This document shows positions 20,217 through 28,617 of a stretch of 64,000 bases of DNA, one piece after another (positions within the stretch are counted from its first letter, which is position 1; each line of letters starts with the position of its first letter). This stretch comes from Abyssicoccus albus (lineage in GTDB: Bacteria; Bacillota; Bacilli; Staphylococcales; Abyssicoccaceae), in the NCBI RefSeq assembly GCF_003815035.1, contig NZ_RKRK01000004.1:1-64000 (forward strand), read 5' to 3'. Below the pieces are notes generated by a model. That model was given only the letters and a program-made list of their open reading frames with translations, was not told the DNA's origin and made no database searches. A program made the position numbers and the translations under genes.

Positions 20217-21245
20217 TTGACTGATTTCACGCAAACATTATATAAGTTTATAGGTCCAAGAATTATTAAAACAGGTATTGCGACCCTTATCACCGCATTC
20301 ATTTGCGTCTGGCTAGATTTACCTGCTATTTTTGCAGTGATCACTGCCATTGTATCGATTGATCCAACATCGTATGACTCCATCAATAAAGCGAAAGTTC
20401 GGTTTCCTGCTTCGGTCATTGGTTCACTCATTGCCGTCTCAAGTGCTTATTTTTTCAAAGAATCTGCACTCACTTATTCTTTAAGTGCAACATTAACAAT
20501 TTTGATTTGTCATAAATTAAAGCTTAATGAAGGGATACTCGTTGCGGCAATTACAAGTGTTGCGATGATTCCAGATATACATGATGAATTTGTACATACG
20601 TTTGTGACTCGTTTATTTACGACAACACTCGGTATCGTGGTTGCTTCAAGCATTAACTTCATCGTCTTACCACCAGTATATTATGGCAATATTAATGATT
20701 CCATCCGAAAGTTCGAACATGCTATGCGTACTCTACTTACGAAACGAACGGATGAATTAATCAATTATAAATACATCTCGAAAGACTCTGAACAGATGTA
20801 CAATCAATTATACAAACACTTAAATAACATTGAGAAATATATGCATTACCAACAAAATGAAATAAAATATCACATTACAAAGCGTGAAGATTTAAGAAAG
20901 CTAAATCACCTTCAAAATGAACTGCAATATAAAAAATTACTCATTACTCATATAGGTAATTTAATATTTTTACCTAACGAAATAGATATTAAATGGGATC
21001 AAAAAGAAAAAGACGCTCTAAAAGCAATTATGAAAAGTACGAATAGCTTACACACAGACACCCATTATAATTGTCAACAATCACTTGAAACATTACATCA
21101 TTTGAAATTTGATCATAGCCGTCCAAATGAGATTTTTAAAATCGATATTTTGCACGAAATGGAAATTATATATCGGATGCTGCATTCATATTATACGAAG
21201 CGAAATAAACAAGCTACTAAACAAAGTCATATATCGTCATATTAA
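20217..21245 (+). CDS. aromatic acid exporter (ArAE/FUSC) family membrane protein
   Basis: A 342-residue protein with about four to six hydrophobic helices in residues 15-150 and a soluble, basic, helical C-terminal half. That is the plan of the ArAE_1 family found in staphylococci and bacilli. It begins with TTG, chosen because AGAAGGTGA is placed correctly before it and no ATG follows nearby. Its last 29 bases overlap the end of dinB on the opposite strand, so the two genes share a convergent, overlapping end. The substrate is unknown. Confidence 0.8.
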   Translation: MTDFTQTLYKFIGPRIIKTGIATLITAFICVWLDLPAIFAVITAIVSIDPTSYDSINKAKVRFPASVIGSLIAVSSAYFFKESALTYSLSATLTILICHKLKLNEGILVAAITSVAMIPDIHDEFVHTFVTRLFTTTLGIVVASSINFIVLPPVYYGNINDSIRKFEHAMRTLLTKRTDELINYKYISKDSEQMYNQLYKHLNNIEKYMHYQQNEIKYHITKREDLRKLNHLQNELQYKKLLITHIGNLIFLPNEIDIKWDQKEKDALKAIMKSTNSLHTDTHYNCQQSLETLHHLKFDHSRPNEIFKIDILHEMEIIYRMLHSYYTKRNKQATKQSHISSY

Positions 21246-22287
21246 CATAACCTTTTTTCGCCAAATGTGACACAGACACACCAATGAGCCGAATCGATTC
21301 ATTGGTGTCTTTTAATTCATAATAAAGGTGCGTTGCATATTCCAATATATCCTCGTGCTTCATGATCGGACGCTCTTCCGTCCATTGCTTCGTATGTGTG
21401 TCATAATTTGAATACTTCAACTTAACTGTGACTGTATGTGCGATTAGTCCCATATCATTAAGACGTGCTGCAACGCGTTCGCTTAATTTTTTGATCGTTT
21501 GAATCACTTCATCATCGTCTTCGATATCACGATCAAAAGTTGTCTCTTTTCCAATCGATTTGCGCTCACGTGACACAACGACTTCACCATAGTCTATCCC
21601 TCTTACTCGGTCATAATATACTTTACCTCTCTTACCAAATAACGTATCCATCTCACTCATTGAAAGCGCTCTAAGATCAGCACCTGTATTGATCCCTTTC
21701 ACTCTTAAACGCTCTTGGCTCACTTTACCGATACCAGGGAACTTACCAATATCAAGTGTTCGTAAAATTTCATCTACATTTTGATAATTGATCACTGTAA
21801 GCCCATACGGCTTATTCATATCCGATGCGATTTTTGCTAAAAACTTATTATATGAAACCCCCATCGTACATGTTAAATTCAATGTATCCAGCACTTCTTG
21901 TTGAATTTGTAATGCAATTTTATGAGCCGGTCGACCACGATGAACTAAATGTGTTATATCTAAAAACGCTTCATCTAATGAAATGTTTTGCAATAATGTT
22001 GAATAACTCTTTAATATATTCATAAACTGGTCAGACACTTCTTTATAATAAGACATTCTAGGTTTAATATAGACACCATGTGGACAAAGTTTATAGGCTG
22101 TACTTGCAGGCATTGCAGAATGAACGCCGAACTTTCGAGCTTCATAGCTACACGTTGATACAACACTTCTCGTATTCGGGCTACCTGAAATAATCACCGG
22201 TTGTCCCTTTAACCTTGGATTATCACGCTGTTCAATCTGTGCATAGAACGCATCCATATCAACATGGATAATCCGACGCTCACTCAT
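21217..22287 (-). CDS. dinB: DNA polymerase IV
   Basis: A 356-residue Y-family translesion polymerase. Catalytic acids appear in IHVDMDAFYAQIEQRDNP and SLDEAFLDIT; the fingers segment VVSTCSYEARKFGVHSAMP and the thumb hairpin IGKFPGIGKVSQERL are intact, and a little-finger domain forms the C-terminal 115 residues. The C-terminus is short and I do not see a clear beta-clamp motif beyond the last strand. AGGTGATTG precedes the ATG. The 61-bp repeat array lies immediately upstream. Confidence 0.94.
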   Translation of the reverse strand: MSERRIIHVDMDAFYAQIEQRDNPRLKGQPVIISGSPNTRSVVSTCSYEARKFGVHSAMPASTAYKLCPHGVYIKPRMSYYKEVSDQFMNILKSYSTLLQNISLDEAFLDITHLVHRGRPAHKIALQIQQEVLDTLNLTCTMGVSYNKFLAKIASDMNKPYGLTVINYQNVDEILRTLDIGKFPGIGKVSQERLRVKGINTGADLRALSMSEMDTLFGKRGKVYYDRVRGIDYGEVVVSRERKSIGKETTFDRDIEDDDEVIQTIKKLSERVAARLNDMGLIAHTVTVKLKYSNYDTHTKQWTEERPIMKHEDILEYATHLYYELKDTNESIRLIGVSVSHLAKKGYVNMTIYDFV

Positions 22288-22319
22288 ACAATCACCTCCC
22301 GATATTTTTTAAGTGAATT

Positions 22320-22615
22320 CCGTCCCGTATTCAGAGTATTTCTGATTTACTCTGAATACCAGCTTATTTCCAATTAATTTCGGTCCCGTATTCAGAGTAT
22401 TCTCGGTTTACTCTGAATACCAGGTCATTTCCAATCAATTTCCGTCCCGTATTCAGAGTATTTACGATATACTCTGATTACCAGGTCATTTCCAATCAAT
22501 TTCCGTCCCGTATTCAGAGTATTCCCGGTTTACTCTGAATACCAGGTCATTTCCAATCAATTTCCGTCCCGTATTCAGAGTATTCCCGGTTTACTCTGAA
22601 TACTAGGTCATTTCC
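22320..22615. repeat. five-unit tandem array of 61-bp palindromic repeats
   Basis: Five units have hairpins starting at 22327, 22388, 22449, 22510 and 22571, exactly 61 bases apart. Each contains GTATTCAGAGTA, a 9-base loop, and TACTCTGAATAC. The linker (CAGGTCATTTCCAATCAATT and similar) is also conserved, so these are tandem copies rather than a CRISPR. Unit 3 has TACTCTGATTAC and unit 5 differs by one base in the linker. Loops vary most. The array fills the gap upstream of dinB. Confidence 0.95.
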
Positions 22616-22625
22616 AGTTCAAGAC

Positions 22626-22650
22626 TAAAAAAACTGATCAAATCAGTTCT
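22626..22650 (-). terminator. terminator behind the rumA-like remnant
   Basis: A 7-bp stem, AACTGAT with ATCAGTT and a CAA loop, is followed by T7 on the minus strand, eight bases after the remnant's stop codon. It looks like the original terminator of the lost gene. Confidence 0.75.
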
Positions 22651-22657
22651 AATTTAT

Positions 22658-22776
22658 TTATGACTTTCTTTGTAAAACTGTTACACACTCAACATGGGAT
22701 GAGTTGATAGCATTGATGTATTTCCGATTTATAACAAAACGGTCGTATGCGGGAACATGTCGACTATTTTGTACGT
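22658..22776 (-). pseudogene. broken 3' end of a RlmCD/RumA-type methyltransferase gene
   Basis: Two pieces of the conserved end of TrmA-family methyltransferases lie here. One frame reads TYKIVDMFPHTTVLL then stop (22729-22776). After a short interruption another frame reads NSSHVECVTVLQRKS then stop (22658-22705). The intact paralogues end VDMFPQTSRIELVATLE and VDMFSQTYHVETVVVMS, so the match is clear. Nothing upstream of the VDMF block survives; the next gene starts 27 bases away. I read it as the displaced 3' end of rumA. Confidence 0.75.
22688..22696 (-). other. candidate attachment-site half at the displaced rumA end
   Basis: CATGTTGAG (minus strand), the codons around the catalytic HVE, is identical to 28651-28659 in the intact rumA. 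The two copies bracket the accessory island, and streptococcal elements are known to integrate at this point of rum/rumA. The core is short, so the assignment is an inference. Confidence 0.5.
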
Positions 22777-22802
22777 CTACGGAAACGAGTCAAGACACTT
22801 AT

Positions 22803-24395
22803 TTAGTTCTGGTTCAGAGTTAATTCACCTTCAATTATTTCTGTACTAAACTTGGAGGAGATTTCATATTTTATATATGGTGGAATTTCCTTAAACATAA
22901 GAACAGAAGGAAATGCCATTGTAGTATTATGTTTTAAATAATCAATATGAAATAAAACCACATCATTATTTTTATTTTCGAATGTTCTGTAACAAAATAG
23001 GTATTCAAACTCAGATAAAAACTCATCTTTATAATATTCATATTCTTGTTCAATACTTCTTTGATTAAGTAATAATGGATTTTTTAAATGACTTGAGATG
23101 TTTAATGGATAGTTATGATGCCCAGAATACTCATCCATTGTTTCAGTTTCTTCAATAGAAAAAATATAATCAATAAATTTAATATCAATTAATTCTTTTA
23201 TAATATTTATACCTGGCATGGGTAGATCTGAATAATTAATTAAATGTTTTTTGGGGATTATAAATTTTATGTCAATATCCTCATCAAATGTTGTTCCGTT
23301 ATTAGATATTGCTAATTTCAAAAAATTAATCTTATCAATTTCTCCAAAATAAATTACATATTCATTATAAGTTCGGATATCCCAGTATAATTTTTTAATC
23401 TGTTTGAATCTTTCCTTTTCTGCTTCCGAACCTTCATATGTAGGAGCAGCTAATTTTAACTGCAATGGTGATTTCTTTAAATTACCCAAATTCCAAAAGT
23501 CATCTTCAATAATAAGTTGGTTAGCTTTTATGAAATCTTTAATTACCTTTTTAATATCCTCACTTATTGTAACATCTGTATAAAAACTTCCTTTTGTTAT
23601 ACTTTGAAGAAGTTCAGTATTCTTCGAATCTATTCCAGAACTTTCAACCTTTTTTAAGCTATCTTCAGTATCAATGTCATTATCTTTCACTTTATCATTT
23701 AATGGTAAACTAGTCTTTTTCAGTTCTAGAATGTCATTAAATATTTCCTCTTTCTGTTCAACCATAAATTTACTTTCTAACAAACTTGTTTTATGTACAG
23801 TATAAAACGCTTCTGAATAGTCCTCAGTATTTCTTATATTTAATTCTGGTTTTTCCTTATTATTAACTGCTACACTTTCACCCGAAATAATTGGAATAAA
23901 ATGCATAGCTAAATGATTTGATAATTCTCTTTGTAATTCATGCTTGTCTTTTATAACAGCGTAAAGACCTTTCTCTTTATATTTATTCCTAAAATCTAAT
24001 ACCTTTTGATATTGTTCCATATCAATTTCTGAAGGATTAATTGGTAAATCTAAAAAATACATAAATACTTGCTTATCGGAATTTAACATTATCTCTATTT
24101 CTTCCTCTGTTCCAGACCCATATTTATCTGTAGGTGTTCCAAAACGAGTCCAAAAAATTGCTATTGCTGCATCACAGTCATTAACAAATTGTTTGTTTAA
24201 TAATTCCTGTGGTTTATCGCCCGACTGCGGGTAACTATCCTTTGACCAATGTTTTATTACAAGAGTGATATTATTCAGCTCTCCAAACATTCTATTAAAA
24301 TTATCAATACTTTGATTTATCACTTCCAAATAATCCGAAACATCCCCTGGACAAGATATCAGTACATCATATGCTGTAATCCCTGGTCTTGGCAT
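22803..24395 (-). CDS. DUF4062/TIR-like domain protein, candidate defence effector
   Basis: A 530-residue protein. Residues 1-165 form a DUF4062-type domain related to TIR and deoxyribosyltransferase folds. Seen: DVLISCPGDVSDYLEVI, the KHWSKDSYPQSGDKPQELLN segment, CDAAIAIFWTRFGTPT and SGTEEEIEIM, whose acidic and glycine residues are the conserved ones. Residues 170-290 are a variable linker; the remaining 240 residues are a domain I do not recognise. TIR-like domains of this kind act as NAD-cleaving or signalling effectors in phage defence. GAAGGTGA precedes the ATG. It follows the HTH gene by 23 bases, so the two are probably one operon. Confidence 0.7.
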   Translation of the reverse strand: MPRPGITAYDVLISCPGDVSDYLEVINQSIDNFNRMFGELNNITLVIKHWSKDSYPQSGDKPQELLNKQFVNDCDAAIAIFWTRFGTPTDKYGSGTEEEIEIMLNSDKQVFMYFLDLPINPSEIDMEQYQKVLDFRNKYKEKGLYAVIKDKHELQRELSNHLAMHFIPIISGESVAVNNKEKPELNIRNTEDYSEAFYTVHKTSLLESKFMVEQKEEIFNDILELKKTSLPLNDKVKDNDIDTEDSLKKVESSGIDSKNTELLQSITKGSFYTDVTISEDIKKVIKDFIKANQLIIEDDFWNLGNLKKSPLQLKLAAPTYEGSEAEKERFKQIKKLYWDIRTYNEYVIYFGEIDKINFLKLAISNNGTTFDEDIDIKFIIPKKHLINYSDLPMPGINIIKELIDIKFIDYIFSIEETETMDEYSGHHNYPLNISSHLKNPLLLNQRSIEQEYEYYKDEFLSEFEYLFCYRTFENKNNDVVLFHIDYLKHNTTMAFPSVLMFKEIPPYIKYEISSKFSTEIIEGELTLNQN

Positions 24396-24418
24396 TATCT
24401 TTTCACCTTCTATATTAA

Positions 24419-25606
24419 TTATTTGTTTTCATATCTTAACATTAATGTCTTATCAGCATTATTTAATAAATCATCAGGATGTTTTTCTGAATCCCGAATC
24501 CAATTGGCCTTTTCCATCGCCCATCTATACTCCTCTGAATCTTTTTCCATTTCAGTAGTAACATACTCCTGAACTAATTTAGAATAGAAGTAATTCAAGG
24601 AATTGTTTATGAGTTGCTTTGTTTTTGTGTATTCATTGTCCCGATTTTCCTGTAAGATTAATCTTTTTTCCTCCTCTTTCAAACGTTGTTTTTCTTGTAT
24701 TATATACTCCTTTTCTCGCTCATCAATTATTTCTGGTAACGAAAAAATATAGACAAATACTTTTCTTAAAAGATCCTCAGTAGACATTCTTTTGGTTTGA
24801 TTTATATTTTTTTCACTTCTTCCCCAGTTACGCCAATACAGCTTATAACCAATTTCCACATTTATTGTTCCTTTAGTTTCATATTCAAACGTATGATATG
24901 TGGAATATCTTTCATCTTTTGGTGATAAGTTAATTTTTCTACATGGCAATTTAAAGTTCAAAGTAATAGTATATTTATCTTTCAATATAATTTCCGTTTC
25001 CTCATATTTGGTAACAATCTTAGCGCCCGCTTTCTCAAGGGCTTTGAACAAACTATCTATAAATGGTAAAACTTCCGGGAATATTTCTCCAGATGCCGAT
25101 TTAATTCTCAGTTGATCCTCTCGATAGAATTGAGTTTTTTTACGATATCCAACTATCACCTTATGTGGTTTTGAAGATAGTGTTTTATTAATTTTTAAAT
25201 TATTATAAATACCTATTAACCTATTTTCATCTTGTTTAAAATAAGAAAAATAACTTTTTTCCTGTTCTGATAATTTGCCGTGACTTGTTTTTAATGGTGA
25301 TGATTCTTGTTTTTCTTTTTGTTTTGTAGACTTAACAATCTTTTTTGGAGCTAATTTAACTTGTTGCTTTTTCGCTTTTTTAATTGTAATCACTACATTA
25401 TCTTCTGCCTTAGGCAATTCAGGTTGAGACGGTTTTTCATTTCCCATATATAATTTACTCCAATAAGACTGAGTTGGTAGTGGAATATCATGATCAACAC
25501 ATGCCTTTTTCAACTTATCATAAGGTATATCAATCTTCTTAGCTGCTTTCGTCATTCCAACAGACCATATTTCACCATATAAGTCTTTCCTAGAAATTGA
25601 TAACAA
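24419..25606 (-). CDS. HTH-containing protein paired with the DUF4062 gene
   Basis: About 395 residues. The N-terminus (SRKDLYGEIWSVGMTKAAKK ... YWSKLYMG) matches a helix-turn-helix module with the consensus ELYE-VWS-PM-KLAK ... P-PP-GYWAK, common in uncharacterised proteins of accessory regions. A lysine-rich linker (70-115), a central beta-rich region (150-270) and a C-terminal coiled coil with many Glu and Lys (about 300-360) follow. A GTG at 25615 is also in frame, but GGAGTGG is better placed for the TTG at 25606. The tight spacing to the DUF4062 gene suggests regulator or sensor plus effector. Confidence 0.65.
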   Translation of the reverse strand: MLSISRKDLYGEIWSVGMTKAAKKIDIPYDKLKKACVDHDIPLPTQSYWSKLYMGNEKPSQPELPKAEDNVVITIKKAKKQQVKLAPKKIVKSTKQKEKQESSPLKTSHGKLSEQEKSYFSYFKQDENRLIGIYNNLKINKTLSSKPHKVIVGYRKKTQFYREDQLRIKSASGEIFPEVLPFIDSLFKALEKAGAKIVTKYEETEIILKDKYTITLNFKLPCRKINLSPKDERYSTYHTFEYETKGTINVEIGYKLYWRNWGRSEKNINQTKRMSTEDLLRKVFVYIFSLPEIIDEREKEYIIQEKQRLKEEEKRLILQENRDNEYTKTKQLINNSLNYFYSKLVQEYVTTEMEKDSEEYRWAMEKANWIRDSEKHPDDLLNNADKTLMLRYENK

Positions 25607-25615
25607 AAATACCAC

Positions 25616-25873
25616 TCCATCTAGTTTGATTTAATTATATTCTATAACTATTAAAATTTTCGGTCAATTTAACAGAAGCAAAAGCCCCTGCCTTTTCCGA
25701 CACGGGCTTGTTAGATATCCTTGTTATATTTCCACTTTAAATTTCATGGTTAATTCTCTACTTTGATTCACTATCTTTTTTTAAATGTTTTCGATTCCAA
25801 TATGCATACTTTTTCTATTATTTAGCATTACTCCTTTTATGACGATGTCGATTCATACGGGCAATAGAAGTTT
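25616..25873. other. non-coding gap with one hairpin
   Basis: No credible gene is seen. A GC-richer hairpin at about 25686-25713 (AAGCCC pairing with GGGCTT) may end the ABC-F transcript, though the T-tract after it is weak. The promoter of the HTH gene should lie at the left end of this gap. Confidence 0.4.
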
Positions 25874-27448
25874 TTATAGTTTTTTTGTCAGTTCTTTCTT
25901 TTCTTTCAATAATCTTTGAAATTCATCTTCTAACTCTTGCGAAGGTTCCAAGCTTAATCTACCCAGAACGTCAGATATTTTAGTTTCAATTAGTAAAATT
26001 TGGTCATCATTTTTAGACTTTGTTTTATTCTCCAGCCACTCTTCATATGCTTCGTACGATCCATCGAATACTGTTATCTTACCATCTTTTATATCAATTA
26101 TTTTTGTAGCTATATTTTTTACTAACATTCGGTCGTGCGTAACAAATAGAATCGTTCCATGATAACTTTTCATTAATGTTTCTAGCGCTTCTAAAGATAT
26201 AATGTCTAAAAAGTTAGTCGGCTCATCTAAAACGAGCATATTCACATCACTTAAAAATAGTTTAGCTAACGCTAGCTTTACTTTTTCACCACCACTTAAT
26301 ATGCCCACCTTTTTATAGACATCTTCATCCCAAAAATGCATTCTTGCTAAAACCGTTCTTATTAATGTCTCATTCTGACTAGAGGATGATTGTACATTTT
26401 CTATGATTGATTGCTCATCATTTAGGATGGTTAAGTGTTGAGAGAAGTAGCCGATCTTAACTTTTTTTGGAATTGTGAAACCTTCGTCTTGCTTCACTAT
26501 TTTTTTAAGTAACGCTGTTTTACCTGAGCCATTTTTCCCAATGATAGCAACTTTATCGCCGCCATATAAATAAAAGGTAAAGGGATCCCAGAGCTTACTT
26601 CCGCCAATCTCTCCCTTAACATTTTCAGCACGTAACACAGATTGGTTTGTGAATTTTTCTTCATTTAACATATCCATCTTAATTTCAGGTAGCTCTTTCA
26701 CTTTGTCAACCTTATCCAATTGTTCCAGTCTTGTTTCTAAAGCCTTTGCAGAACCTCTCAGCTTTTTCTGTATGTTGGCGTAGTGGGTTTTAGTACCCTT
26801 TATTCTCGCTTCTGATGAACTTAGATTCTTAGGTTTTTTTGTTGCTCGTTGAGCTCTTTCTTCTTTTTGACGTATTGCTCTTTTTAATTTTTGTTTCTCA
26901 CGTTCATACTTTTCAAATTCAGTTTGTTCTTGTTTTTTCAATAAGTCTTTTTGCTTTGCATATTCATCATAATTTCCTTTAAATATTTTAAACGTATTAT
27001 TTTCAATTTCCCATATTTCAGTACATACATTATTTAAAAATGCACGATCATGTGATACTACGACAGTTGCTCCTTGATAGTTTCTTATCTTTTTTTCTAA
27101 CCAAGCAATTCTTTCCGTATCTAAGTGTGTTGTTGGTTCATCTAAAAGAAGCAGGCCTGGGTTCTCATTGAAAGCCTTCTGTAAATATTGCTGTGTTATT
27201 TCGCCACCACTTTTCTCCAATCTTGATTCTTTAAATTGTGGCACTAATTTCACAGAGGTAAAAGGAGTAATATTACCTTCATCAGGTAATTCTTCACCTG
27301 TAATAATTTTTAATAGGCTTGTTTTTCCTGTTCCATTCCTACCTACTAAACCTATACGTTGATTATCATGCACTTGCATTAAATCAATATAAAATAGCAA
27401 TCTGTCTTGTAATTGTTTTTTGATTGATGTTCCTTCAAATAAAAGCAT
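25874..27448 (-). CDS. Vga-family ABC-F ribosome protection protein
   Basis: A 524-residue ABC-F protein, with two ATPase domains and no membrane segment. Domain 1 has Walker A GRNGTGKTS and Walker B LLLLDEPTTHLD; domain 2 has GKNGSGKTA, LSGGEKVKL and MLVLDEPTNFLD. The basic interdomain linker (AIRQKEERAQRATKKPKNLS) and the QNETLIRT-LARMHF segment match Vga(A)-type proteins closely, unlike housekeeping Uup or EttA. Such proteins release streptogramin A, lincosamide and pleuromutilin drugs from the ribosome. The sequence differs from Vga(A) at many positions, so the exact spectrum is uncertain. It has a long regulated leader. Confidence 0.85.
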   Translation of the reverse strand: MLLFEGTSIKKQLQDRLLFYIDLMQVHDNQRIGLVGRNGTGKTSLLKIITGEELPDEGNITPFTSVKLVPQFKESRLEKSGGEITQQYLQKAFNENPGLLLLDEPTTHLDTERIAWLEKKIRNYQGATVVVSHDRAFLNNVCTEIWEIENNTFKIFKGNYDEYAKQKDLLKKQEQTEFEKYEREKQKLKRAIRQKEERAQRATKKPKNLSSSEARIKGTKTHYANIQKKLRGSAKALETRLEQLDKVDKVKELPEIKMDMLNEEKFTNQSVLRAENVKGEIGGSKLWDPFTFYLYGGDKVAIIGKNGSGKTALLKKIVKQDEGFTIPKKVKIGYFSQHLTILNDEQSIIENVQSSSSQNETLIRTVLARMHFWDEDVYKKVGILSGGEKVKLALAKLFLSDVNMLVLDEPTNFLDIISLEALETLMKSYHGTILFVTHDRMLVKNIATKIIDIKDGKITVFDGSYEAYEEWLENKTKSKNDDQILLIETKISDVLGRLSLEPSQELEDEFQRLLKEKKELTKKL

Positions 27449-27475
27449 AATACCATCTCCTTATATAGAGGGGAT

Positions 27476-27512
27476 ATAAAAAACCCCCTAATTCTATTCA
27501 GAATAGGAGGTC
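27476..27512 (-). terminator. attenuator terminator in the ABC-F leader
   Basis: On the minus strand CCTA-TTC pairs with GAA-TAGG (one bulge), followed by GGG and T6, about 30 bases before the ABC-F start. Its upstream arm (27499-27507) is perfectly complementary over nine bases to 27583-27591, so an alternative antiterminator can form. Confidence 0.7.
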
Positions 27513-27570
27513 AGTAAAATTTATAAGTATACACCTAAAAAAGCATTACAATATTAGGGTAAACCACACT

Positions 27571-27603
27571 TCACAATTCAATCCTATTCTGAAAATGATA
27601 CAT
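27571..27603 (-). CDS. leader peptide MYHFQNRIEL
   Basis: A ten-codon open frame within the ABC-F leader, with GGAG six bases before its ATG. It covers the 5' arm of the antiterminator (27583-27591). A ribosome stalled here by a drug would change which hairpin forms. This arrangement is known for drug-induced ABC-F genes in Firmicutes. The peptide itself has no family. Confidence 0.65.
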   Translation of the reverse strand: MYHFQNRIEL

Positions 27604-27727
27604 AAAAAGCTCCACAAATAACCTAGCTTAAGTTATTGATTCACTTTTTTATGTTGATTTTCTTTAATAAATAGGATTAATTGTTCATTGTGATAAAGTA
27701 ACACCCTTTCTCATATCATTTAATCTC

Positions 27728-27756
27728 AATATAAGACATCTATATGGCCCTGTCAA
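27728..27756 (-). promoter_or_regulatory. promoter of the ABC-F resistance gene
   Basis: A consensus TTGACA (27751-27756), 17 bases, then TATATT (27728-27733) on the minus strand. Transcripts from here would carry a leader of about 275 bases with the leader peptide and attenuator. Confidence 0.8.
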
Positions 27757-27792
27757 CATTTCTATGCTTTACTTAGATGAAAATTGATTCTT

Positions 27793-28056
27793 TTAAATTT
27801 TTCTTTTAACTTTGATCCCAGACTTAAATTCAATTGTTAATTGTCTTTCATGAATCGTTATCTTTTCAATCAATCTCCTTACAAGTAAATCATTATACTC
27901 TTTTAACAGATGAGGTTGCTCTTTTGAAAACTTTGTCATTTCTTCAATCCGCTGTCTGATTCTTTCCCTTGCTGCATTTTTCATCATAACTTCTTGCTTC
28001 AGTTCCCGCAATCGGTATATTTCTTCCGCTACATTATCAAGCACGATAATTTTCAA
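27793..28056 (-). pseudogene. C-terminal stub of a large serine recombinase
   Basis: Eighty-odd codons encode the end of a large serine recombinase: a helical coiled region (EEIYRLRELKQEVMMKN) then YNDLLVRRLIEKITIHERQL and an IEFKSGIKV strand, which is the usual last segment of these enzymes. The catalytic N-terminal domain and zinc ribbon are missing. Its 5' end is fused to a cytosine methyltransferase fragment near 28040. It is a relic of the recombinase that may have moved this island. Confidence 0.75.
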
Positions 28057-28165
28057 TTGCTGGTTTTAGAATATCATTAGCAAACACTATGTTAAATCCA
28101 GAATTAATTACACCTAGATCTAACCCTCCTGCTCCACTAAATAATGAAATAGTATCTAGTGACAT
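28037..28165 (-). pseudogene. 5' fragment of a DNA cytosine-5 methyltransferase
   Basis: Only the first 42 codons remain. They contain motif I of m5C methyltransferases, SLFSGAGGLDLG, followed by FNIVFANDILKPAIENYRA, where the next conserved block would be expected. The frame then stops and the sequence continues as the recombinase stub. Its ATG overlaps the end of the upstream regulator, the normal arrangement for a regulator-methyltransferase pair. Confidence 0.8.
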
Positions 28166-28380
28166 TGATAAACCTTATTTTCATTTACATACTCAACAAT
28201 ATCTTCTAATCTACAATCTAATGTTTTACAAATACGACCTAATATTTCCATAATTACATTTTGATTTTTACTTAGACGTGATAGTGTTTGATTAGTTATT
28301 TTTGCTCTATCTCTCAATTAAGTTTTATTAATATTTTCCTCTAATATTAACTTCCATAATGGTTTATAAGAAAATGCCAA
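28156..28380 (-). pseudogene. XRE/YozG-type HTH regulator with an internal stop
   Basis: A 74-codon gene starting at TTG encodes FSYKPLWKLILEENINKT, then an in-frame TAA, then LRDRAKITNQTLSRLSKNQN and a tail ending CRLEDIVEYVNENKVYQCH. The pattern matches small YozG-like Cro/CI regulators. The single stop codon breaks it between helices 1 and 2. GAAAGAGTGAG lies before the TTG. It controlled, or came with, the methyltransferase downstream. Confidence 0.75.
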
Positions 28381-28428
28381 TTTACTCACTCTTTCTAGAA
28401 TAAAATTCTCTATTAATAGAATATTACA

Positions 28429-28446
28429 TTTGGATATCAATCCAAA
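28429..28446 (-). promoter_or_regulatory. probable operator of the HTH relic
   Basis: An inverted repeat, TTTGGAT-4-ATCCAAA, lies about 50 bases upstream of the broken regulator. It is a plausible binding site for autoregulation. The rest of 28447-28617 shows no gene. Confidence 0.4.
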
Positions 28447-28617
28447 ATGAAAACATCCGTTCTGTCAACTCCTCCACCCAAAAGTCATCCTATCAACTCA
28501 ACCCTACCTTTACTGAAACTACTCTTCCTTTTCAGCAAAATAAAAAATAAGATTCCCCAGCTTGGACATTCTCCAAAACCACTGGAAAACCTTATTATAT
28601 CAATACTTCAACTTCTT

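Noticed and set aside
22320-22615. Possible CRISPR array from regularly spaced palindromes
   Set aside because: The sequences between stems are nearly identical within the array, so there are no unique spacers, and no cas genes are present.
22729-22776. Left rumA-like pieces as a short functional gene
   Set aside because: They are in two different frames, lack a start and match only the extreme end of the family.
25686-25713. Strong terminator downstream of the ABC-F gene
   Set aside because: The stem has only six clear pairs at its base and no proper T-tract, so I list it only as a hairpin in the gap.
25874-27448. Housekeeping ABC-F protein (Uup, EttA or YdiF)
   Set aside because: The linker and second-domain segments match Vga-type proteins much better, and the gene lies in an integrated island with a drug-type attenuator.
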